12,981 bases of DNA from Gammaproteobacteria bacterium (GTDB lineage Bacteria > Pseudomonadota > Gammaproteobacteria > Arenicellales > Poriferihabitantaceae). How positions within the stretch are numbered: the first letter of the stretch is position 1; the number at the start of each line of letters is the position of its first letter. Below the pieces are notes generated by a model. The model worked only from the letters and a program-made list of their open reading frames with translations, did not search any database and was not told the origin of the DNA. The stretch covers positions 1 through 12,981 of the forward strand of contig JAIBDK010000028.1 in the NCBI GenBank assembly GCA_024679435.1, written 5' to 3'. A program made the translations under genes and the position numbers. Below are positions 7,574-12,981 of the stretch, piece by piece.

Positions 7574-8665
7574 ATGAGAAAAACAACCCGTTTACATAAC
7601 GTTATAAAGGGTGTCACCGGAGTATTGGTGGCCTCGACGATAATGTTTAGTGTGTCCACAGCCAGTGCAGAAGACGCAAAAGTAGGCTTTGTCTATGTAG
7701 GTCCAGTGGGTGACCATGGTTGGACTTACCGACATGATTTGGGAAGGCAGGCTGTCGAAAAGGAAACCGGTGCAGAGACCACCTTTGTTGAGAGCGTTGA
7801 AGAAGGTGCCGATGCAGAACGCGTCATTCGTAAACTTGCCAGCAGCGGTCACAATATCATTTTTACGACTTCTTTCGGTTATATGAACCCTACCCTGAAA
7901 GTGGCTAAGCAGTTTCCAAATGTTAAATTTGAACACGCCACAGGTTATAAACAAGCCGACAACATGGCTACTTATTCAGCTCGCTTTTATGAAGGCCGAG
8001 CGGTTATCGGGACCATTGCCGGAATGATGAGTAAAACCGGTGTGGTTGGATATATCGCCTCATTTCCGATTCCTGAAGTCGTGCGCGGGATTAATGCGTT
8101 TGCGCTGGCCATGCAGAAAGTAAATCCAGATGCTGTTGTTAAGGTGGTCTGGGTGAACTCATGGTATGACCCCGGTAAAGAAGGTGATGCCGCCAAGGCT
8201 TTAATCGATCAGGGTGCTGATATGATCACTCAGCATACCGATTCCCCCGCACCATTGCAGGTTGCTGAGCAACGTGGTGTTCAAGGGTTTGGTCAGGCTT
8301 CTGACATGAGCGCTTTTGCTCCCACGGCGCAGTTGACAGCTATTATAGATGACTGGGATCCGTATTATGTTTCTCGGGTTAAAGCCGTGATGGACGGTAC
8401 CTGGACATCCGGTGATGTTTGGGAAGGCATCGATACTGGAATGGTGGGTTTTGCGCCTTATGGTGATGCCGTCCCGGCAGATGTGCGTGCGGCGGCGGAC
8501 GCCGTTAAGCAGGGGATTGTGGATGGTTCATTGCACCCTTTTACCGGTCCGATTACGAACCAGGCAGGTGAACAGGTGATCGGTGAAGGCGAGACCCTCG
8601 ATGATGGCGTGCTTCTCAGCATGGACTGGTATGTCCAGGGTGTGCAGGGCGAACTGGGTCAGTAA
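7574..8665 (+). CDS. BMP family periplasmic substrate-binding protein
   Basis: 363 residues. A Sec signal peptide covers about residues 1-32 (basic MRKTTR start, hydrophobic core about 12-28, cleavage expected after STASA). There is no lipobox cysteine, so the mature protein is a free periplasmic protein rather than a lipoprotein of the Med/PnrA kind. The mature part fits the PF02608 BMP/PnrA-like fold: KVGFVYVGPVGDHGWTYRHD at 36-55, a first-lobe strand near HNIIFTTSFGYMNPT (93-107), GYIASFPIPEVVRGINAFALA (159-179) and TQHTDSPAPLQVAEQRG (219-235). AGGAG at 7561-7565 gives a strong ribosome binding site eight bases before the ATG. It follows permease 2 by 97 bp and ends the importer operon, before a terminator. 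The ligand is inferred to be a purine; the sequence alone cannot separate base, nucleoside and urate. Confidence 0.88.
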   Translation: MRKTTRLHNVIKGVTGVLVASTIMFSVSTASAEDAKVGFVYVGPVGDHGWTYRHDLGRQAVEKETGAETTFVESVEEGADAERVIRKLASSGHNIIFTTSFGYMNPTLKVAKQFPNVKFEHATGYKQADNMATYSARFYEGRAVIGTIAGMMSKTGVVGYIASFPIPEVVRGINAFALAMQKVNPDAVVKVVWVNSWYDPGKEGDAAKALIDQGADMITQHTDSPAPLQVAEQRGVQGFGQASDMSAFAPTAQLTAIIDDWDPYYVSRVKAVMDGTWTSGDVWEGIDTGMVGFAPYGDAVPADVRAAADAVKQGIVDGSLHPFTGPITNQAGEQVIGEGETLDDGVLLSMDWYVQGVQGELGQ

Positions 8666-8684
8666 ACAAAATTTTCATTTCGAC

Positions 8685-8711
8685 AGAGCCCCTCTTTTGG
8701 AGGGGCTTTTT
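8685..8711 (+). terminator. Intrinsic terminator after the binding-protein gene
   Basis: AGCCCCTC (8687-8694) pairs fully with GAGGGGCT (8700-8707) around a TTTTG loop, followed by a run of T at 8707-8711. The GC-rich 8-bp stem and T tract make this a strong candidate. It lies 22 bp past the binding-protein stop and 16 bp before the regulator's ATG. Confidence 0.85.
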
Positions 8712-8726
8712 GTCCCCAAATGGATA

Positions 8727-9449
8727 ATGAGTTTATCAGAACAACAACGTATTGCGGGAAATACCCTGTCCAGGTCGAGAAAAACCTCTCCCCTGGGAGA
8801 AGAACGGAAGAAATTCATACTGGTTGCTGCAGAATATGAATTTGATCAATGCAGTTACGGTGGTGCAAGGATGCAGCGTGTTGCAGACAGGGCCGGTGTC
8901 CCAAAATCCAACGTGCATTATTATTTCGGAAGCAAACGCGCTTTGTACAATGTTGTTTTGGAAGACGTTATTAATCTCTGGGATCGGACTTTTGAAACCC
9001 TTGATTCCGAGGATGATCCTGAACTATTGTTAACGCGCTTTGTGCGGAAAAAAGTTGAATTTACCCGATTGTATCCCCGGAAAACCCGAATATTTATAAG
9101 TGAAATGTTGCACGGTGCTCCCTATCTGAGTCCGTCCTTAAATGAACAAATGACGCAGTGGACGCGGGATCGTGCAGAGGTTATCAAACAATGGATAAAA
9201 CTAGGCAAAATTAGTGACGTCGATCCTTATCATCTAATATTTATGATCTGGGCCAGCACCCAGCATTTTGCTCAGGCAGAAGTTCAGATTAAGTCGGTAT
9301 ACGGTAAATCATCGCTGAGCAAAAATGATTATGACCGACAGGCGGATTCCCTAACTGCCATGGTATTGCGAATTTGTGGTTTGGCGGAGAATTTAAAAAG
9401 TGATGTGAATCCGGCGGCAAATAAAATTGAGAAAGAGCTTGCCAGATGA
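8727..9449 (+). CDS. RutR-like TetR family transcriptional regulator
   Basis: 240 residues. An N-terminal TetR DNA-binding domain spans about 26-72, with the helix-turn-helix in ARMQRVADRAGVPKSNVHYY (47-66). The C-terminal half resembles E. coli RutR (YcdC-like C-terminal domain): IKLGKISDVDPYHLIFMIWA with STQHFA at 157-182 is nearly the same as the RutR segment, and EMLHGAPYL (126-134) also fits. RutR of E. coli senses uracil and controls pyrimidine and purine genes; here a purine-related ligand is an inference. The frame is open upstream to 8583, inside the binding-protein gene and across the terminator, but ATG 8727 gives the normal RutR length. No good Shine-Dalgarno is seen. The stop overlaps the puuD ATG by 4 bp. 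The likely target is the RutR-type box at 3687-3702. Confidence 0.88.
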   Translation: MSLSEQQRIAGNTLSRSRKTSPLGEERKKFILVAAEYEFDQCSYGGARMQRVADRAGVPKSNVHYYFGSKRALYNVVLEDVINLWDRTFETLDSEDDPELLLTRFVRKKVEFTRLYPRKTRIFISEMLHGAPYLSPSLNEQMTQWTRDRAEVIKQWIKLGKISDVDPYHLIFMIWASTQHFAQAEVQIKSVYGKSSLSKNDYDRQADSLTAMVLRICGLAENLKSDVNPAANKIEKELAR

Positions 9450-10642
9450 TTGAGAGTCATATCTATGAATGGGTTAACCTGTTAGTTCGGTGGATTCATT
9501 TCATTGTGGGCGTGGCCTGGATTGGAGCGTCATTTTATTTCAACTGGCTTGAAAATAATCTCAATCGTAACTCTCCTCAGGAGCCGGGTATCACCGGAAA
9601 TTTATGGGCGGTACATGGGGGTGGTTTTTATCACCTCAAAAAGTTCAAAACCGGGCCTGAACAACTTCCGACACATTTGCACTGGTTCAAGTGGGAAGCC
9701 TATACCACCTGGCTTAGCGGGATGACACTACTTGTCATCGTTTATTATTTTAATGCCCGTCTTTATCTCATTGACCCTTCGGTGCGCGATCTGACTTCGG
9801 GTGGGGCTGTAATAGTTTCTCTCGTGTCGATTCTTGGCTCATGGTTTGTCTACGATGTCCTTTGCCGTACCGCTTTAAAAAACCATAAACGTCTTCTCGC
9901 CACGACGCTGATTTTATATTTTACCTTGCTTGCCTGGTTTCTCTGCGATGTGTTTAGTGGCCGAGCTGCTTATATACACGTAGGTGCTTCTATCGGCACC
10001 ATGATGGTTGGAAATGTGTTTTTCGTTATCATTCCTGCTCAACGGAAAATGGTCAGTGCGCTAGAGCAGGGTCGCAAGCTTGACGCAGCGATGGGCGAAA
10101 AGGGCCTGTTGAGATCGACTCATAACAACTACCTGACGTTGCCGGTGTTGTTTATTATGATTAGTAACCACTTTCCCAGCACCTATGGCCACGAGTGGAA
10201 CTGGTTGGTTCTGATCATGGTGTCTCTGGCCAGTATTGTGGCCAGACATTATTTCAACATCCGAGTCGTGATGAAATCTCTGTGGTGGTTGTTGCCGATT
10301 TCATTTGCGATGATGGTTGGGGTGATGTGGTTTACTGCACCTAATCCGGTGAAGACTTCAGATGTGTTCAACAATCAGGATGCAATCGTTTCGGTAATGT
10401 CTGTAGTCAGTCAGCGTTGCACCGTTTGCCACTCCGAAACGCCGACTCAGTCCGGTTTTTCTTCGCCGCCTCTGGGGTTGGTTCTGGATTCAATAGAACA
10501 GCTTGAAATTAATGCAGATAAGGTCTACGGGGCGGCGGTGCTGACAAAAACTATGCCCGTCGGTAATTTATCCGGCATGACGGATGAAGAACGAAATTTA
10601 CTGGCCGGCTGGTACGAAAACTTCGCTAAAGGGGAAAACTGA
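9446..10642 (+). CDS. puuD: Membrane urate dehydrogenase/hydroxylase with cytochrome c domain
   Basis: 398 residues. Oxidises urate to 5-hydroxyisourate. The N-terminal membrane domain (about 1-297, the DUF989 family) has about eight hydrophobic helices, beginning with LLVRWIHFIVGVAWIGASFYFNW around 12-34, with conserved HGGGFYHLKKF (57-67) and LHWFKWEAYTTWLSG (78-92). A C-terminal c-type cytochrome domain follows, with haem motif CTVCH (325-329) and the likely axial Met370 in KTMPVGN; MTDEERNLLAGWY (378-390) is the usual last helix. The haem domain implies that electrons go to the respiratory chain rather than to oxygen with peroxide, as proposed for this family. The ATG overlaps the regulator stop by 4 bp, so translation is probably coupled. 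The gene for the next enzyme starts one base after its stop. Confidence 0.92.
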   Translation: MIESHIYEWVNLLVRWIHFIVGVAWIGASFYFNWLENNLNRNSPQEPGITGNLWAVHGGGFYHLKKFKTGPEQLPTHLHWFKWEAYTTWLSGMTLLVIVYYFNARLYLIDPSVRDLTSGGAVIVSLVSILGSWFVYDVLCRTALKNHKRLLATTLILYFTLLAWFLCDVFSGRAAYIHVGASIGTMMVGNVFFVIIPAQRKMVSALEQGRKLDAAMGEKGLLRSTHNNYLTLPVLFIMISNHFPSTYGHEWNWLVLIMVSLASIVARHYFNIRVVMKSLWWLLPISFAMMVGVMWFTAPNPVKTSDVFNNQDAIVSVMSVVSQRCTVCHSETPTQSGFSSPPLGLVLDSIEQLEINADKVYGAAVLTKTMPVGNLSGMTDEERNLLAGWYENFAKGEN

Positions 10643-10643
10643 G

Positions 10644-11546
10644 GTGAGTTATCCAAGAGATATGGTTGGGTACGGCGCTAAATCTCCGCATCCAGAGTGG
10701 CCCGATAAAGCTCGGGTTGCGGTTCAGTTTGTGGTGAATTATGAGGAAGGCGGTGAGAATAATATTCTGCATGGTGATCCGGGTTCCGAAGCGTTTCTCT
10801 CCGAAATTGTCGGTGCACAGAGTTATCCCAATGTTCGGCATATAAACATGGAATCAATGTATGAATTTGGTTCGCGGTCCGGATTCTGGCGGCTTCACCG
10901 AATGTTTTCCGATAGAAAAATTCCAGTCACTGTTTTCGGTGTCGCTATGGCCCTTGATCGAAATCAGGTTGCGGTAGACGCAATGTTAAAAAGTGAATGG
11001 GAAATTGCCAGCCATGGATATCGCTGGATCGACTATCAGCTTCTCCCCGAAGATGTTGAGCTTGAGCATATGCGCAAAGCTATCGATATTCATTCACGAT
11101 TGACCGGGTCCCGACCCGAGGGGTTTTATCTGGGAAGAACCAGCCCTAACACCCATAGACTCACTGCTGAGCACGGTGGTTTTCAATACAGCGCCGACAC
11201 ATACGCCGATGAACTGCCCTACTGGAATAACGATTACAGCAGTCCATTGCTGATGATTCCCTATACTCTGGACGTCAACGACATGCGTTTTGCCACCCCT
11301 CAGGGGTTTAATTGTGGAGATCAGTTTTATAGTTACCTGAAGGATAGTTTTGACTATCTGTATGAAGAGGGACAGGTATCACCCAAAATGATGTCTGTGG
11401 GCCTGCATTGCAGATTGGCAGGGCGACCCGGCAGGGCTGCATCGTTGGCTCGATTTCTTGATTATGTTAGGTCGCGGGATGACGTATGGTTAACCCGGAG
11501 AATAGATATCGCTAACCACTGGAGAGAACATTTTCCTAATGACTGA
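10644..11546 (+). CDS. puuE: Allantoinase PuuE, polysaccharide-deacetylase type
   Basis: 300 residues from the GTG at 10644. Hydrolyses allantoin to allantoate; PuuE enzymes have the NodB-like deacetylase fold and are unrelated to the metal-dependent AllB amidohydrolases. The N-terminus SYPRDMVGYGAKSPHPEWP, then VQFVVNYEEGGEN (27-39), HINMESMYEFGSRSGFWR (66-83), IASHGYRWIDYQ (121-132), GRTSPNTHRL (164-173) and DELPYWNNDY (189-198) agree with PuuE family features, and the length is normal. The GTG is chosen because AGGGG (10630-10634) lies nine bases upstream and homologues begin at this point; an ATG at 10584 in frame would lie deep within puuD. It overlaps the allantoicase gene by 8 bp. Confidence 0.92.
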   Translation: MSYPRDMVGYGAKSPHPEWPDKARVAVQFVVNYEEGGENNILHGDPGSEAFLSEIVGAQSYPNVRHINMESMYEFGSRSGFWRLHRMFSDRKIPVTVFGVAMALDRNQVAVDAMLKSEWEIASHGYRWIDYQLLPEDVELEHMRKAIDIHSRLTGSRPEGFYLGRTSPNTHRLTAEHGGFQYSADTYADELPYWNNDYSSPLLMIPYTLDVNDMRFATPQGFNCGDQFYSYLKDSFDYLYEEGQVSPKMMSVGLHCRLAGRPGRAASLARFLDYVRSRDDVWLTRRIDIANHWREHFPND

Positions 11547-12522
11547 TTTTAATAAACGCTGGGTTAATCTGGCTTCTGCAAAACTGGGTGCAAAGGCTGT
11601 TTCCTGTAGTGATGATTTTTTTGCACCCATGGCGCGAATGTTGAAAGATGAAGCACCTATTTTTATTGATGATAAATACGATGATCATGGTAAGTGGATG
11701 GATGGCTGGGAATCCCGGCGAAAGCGTATTCCTGGAAATGACTGGTGTATTGTTAAACTCGCTAAGCCAGGAGTGATCCATGGTGTTGAGATCGATACTA
11801 CGCACTTCACCGGAAATTATCCTCCGGCAGCATCGATTGACGTTTGTCGATCTGCTGACGATGAACCCGGTTCTGATGCGGGATGGGTTGAGCTTGTTCC
11901 CCAAAGTGTTCTGGATGGTGACAGTGCGCACCAGTATGAGGTCAGCCACTCCGGTGTTTTTACCCATGTAAGGGTTAATATTTACCCGGATGGCGGTATT
12001 GCTCGATTGAGGGTGTTTGCCGAACCCCGCGTTGATTGGGAGAAAATTAAACCTGGTGAGCGGGTGGATATTGCCGCGGCGTTAAATGGCGGTGTCGCTT
12101 TGGCGTGTAATAACGAGCACTATGGCTCAATTCGTTACTTGTTGAATCCGGGAAGAGGGGTTAACATGGGGGACGGGTGGGAAACCCGACGGCGCCGGGA
12201 ACCCGGAAATGACTGGGTGGTGATAGCGCTGGCAAGATCGGGCTGCATCCGGGAAATAGAAATTGATACCGCACATTACAAGGGAAACTATCCGGACAGT
12301 TGCAGTATTTCCGGCGTACATCTTGATTTGCTTGATCTGGCGGCAGTAGAAAATGAAAGTGAAAGGTGGCTGGAATTATTGCCTCGACAAAAACTTCAGC
12401 CAGATCGCATACATACCTTCACAGAAAACATTGTTGATATAGGTGAGGTGACCCATATCAGAGTAAATATATACCCTGACGGCGGGTTAAGTCGAATTCG
12501 GGTAATGGCGGAAGTTAACTAG
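11539..12522 (+). CDS. alc: Allantoicase
   Basis: 327 residues, full length. Hydrolyses allantoate to ureidoglycolate and urea. The protein is two allantoicase repeats: DGWESRRKRIPGNDW (55-69), EIDTTHFTGNYP (84-95) and HVRVNIYPDGGIARLRVFAE (143-162) recur as DGWETRRRREPGNDW (212-226), EIDTAHYKGNYP (241-252) and HIRVNIYPDGGLSRIRVMAE (306-325). This internal duplication, each repeat a jelly-roll-like domain, is the normal family architecture. The ATG at 11539 overlaps the puuE stop by 8 bp, so translation is probably coupled. Using allantoicase rather than allantoate amidohydrolase means that nitrogen leaves as urea. The ureidoglycolate lyase gene starts 15 bp after its stop. Confidence 0.93.
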   Translation: MTDFNKRWVNLASAKLGAKAVSCSDDFFAPMARMLKDEAPIFIDDKYDDHGKWMDGWESRRKRIPGNDWCIVKLAKPGVIHGVEIDTTHFTGNYPPAASIDVCRSADDEPGSDAGWVELVPQSVLDGDSAHQYEVSHSGVFTHVRVNIYPDGGIARLRVFAEPRVDWEKIKPGERVDIAAALNGGVALACNNEHYGSIRYLLNPGRGVNMGDGWETRRRREPGNDWVVIALARSGCIREIEIDTAHYKGNYPDSCSISGVHLDLLDLAAVENESERWLELLPRQKLQPDRIHTFTENIVDIGEVTHIRVNIYPDGGLSRIRVMAEVN

Positions 12523-12537
12523 TAAAGCGTTGCATTA

Positions 12538-12981
12538 ATGATGAACCTTCAAGCCCGACCATTGACTGCCGAACTGTTTGAAAGTTACGGGCAAGTTATT
12601 GAACTGGATAAGGCCAGGCAACTATCCATTAACGACGGATTGACGACTCGTTTTCATGACTTGCTGACCATCGATGCAGATTCTGAAAATGGTCACCCAA
12701 TAGTGAATATTTTTCGGACCTCGCCGCTTCCGTTACCGCATCAGGTGAAGATTATGGAGCGGCATCCGTTGGGTAGCCAGGCTTTCATTCCGATGGAAAA
12801 TACGCCGTTCCTTGTTCTTGTTGCGGGTGCAGAGAAAAACCCTGAAGTGGACGATCTGGAACTATTTGTGAGCAATGGAACACAGGGGATCAATCTGTTT
12901 AAAAATACCTGGCATCACTTTCAGATCGTACTAGATCATACCCAGGACTTTCTGGTAATTGATCGTGGCGGGGCCGGAAAT
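12538..12981 (+). CDS. allA: Ureidoglycolate lyase, 3' end cut by the window
   Basis: 148 residues are visible with no stop before the window edge; the family is about 160-170 residues, so only a short C-terminal piece is missing. Splits ureidoglycolate to glyoxylate and urea. The cupin-like AllA fold is shown by MERHPLGSQAFIPM (73-86), INLFKNTWHHF (118-128) with the conserved TWHH, and FLVIDRGGAGN (138-148). Two adjacent in-frame ATG codons (12538 and 12541) could start it. It follows allantoicase by 15 bp and completes the conversion of allantoin to glyoxylate and two urea. Confidence 0.92.
   Translation, partial: MMNLQARPLTAELFESYGQVIELDKARQLSINDGLTTRFHDLLTIDADSENGHPIVNIFRTSPLPLPHQVKIMERHPLGSQAFIPMENTPFLVLVAGAEKNPEVDDLELFVSNGTQGINLFKNTWHHFQIVLDHTQDFLVIDRGGAGN

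Noticed and set aside
8583..8726. In-frame upstream extension of the regulator by 48 codons
   Set aside because: It overlaps the binding-protein gene and runs through the terminator, its residues do not resemble RutR N-termini, and the 240-residue form from 8727 already has a normal length.
10584..10643. In-frame ATG start for puuE 20 codons upstream
   Set aside because: It lies within the end of puuD; the GTG at 10644 has a well-spaced AGGGG and matches the conserved PuuE N-terminus.
1..12981. Possibility of a defence island, mobile element, tRNA or CRISPR array
   Set aside because: No integrase, transposase, spaced repeats or tRNA-like structure was seen; the genes form an ordinary metabolic cluster with homogeneous composition.

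Overview
The window looks like a chromosomal piece of a Gram-negative proteobacterium, most likely a gammaproteobacterium. The support is a soluble periplasmic binding protein with a Sec signal and no lipobox, a membrane urate dehydrogenase PuuD with a cytochrome c tail, a RutR-type TetR regulator and moderate G+C. I cannot name the genus. No mobile elements, tRNA, rRNA or CRISPR arrays were seen.

Layout. (1) Bases 4-1984 hold a small one-helix membrane protein (+ strand), then on the minus strand a class I SAM methyltransferase and, upstream of it, a DMT/EamA transporter; none has an evident link to the rest. (2) Bases 2204-3553 (minus) encode an amidohydrolase that best fits 8-oxoguanine deaminase. 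(3) A 284-bp divergent control region (3554-3837) carries a near-consensus RutR box just downstream of a plausible sigma70 promoter. (4) Bases 3838-8665 (plus) encode a complete BMP-type ABC importer: double-NBD ATPase, two overlapping permease genes and a periplasmic binding protein, closed by a strong intrinsic terminator. (5) Bases 8727 to the window edge (plus) form a tightly packed set: RutR-like regulator, puuD, puuE, allantoicase and the start of allA, with 4-bp and 8-bp overlaps.

Together this is a purine/urate catabolic locus. A purine-type importer brings in substrate; 8-oxoguanine deaminase can make urate; PuuD oxidises urate to 5-hydroxyisourate, probably passing electrons to the respiratory chain; PuuE opens allantoin to allantoate; allantoicase releases urea and ureidoglycolate; AllA releases a second urea and glyoxylate. 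The 5-hydroxyisourate hydrolase and OHCU decarboxylase steps are not in the window, nor are xanthine dehydrogenase or urease. The regulator and the matching operator suggest local control by a purine-locus relative of E. coli RutR. The enzymes are known families; the less ordinary parts are the coupling of a damaged-base deaminase, a BMP importer and the PuuD branch, and the RutR box/regulator pairing.
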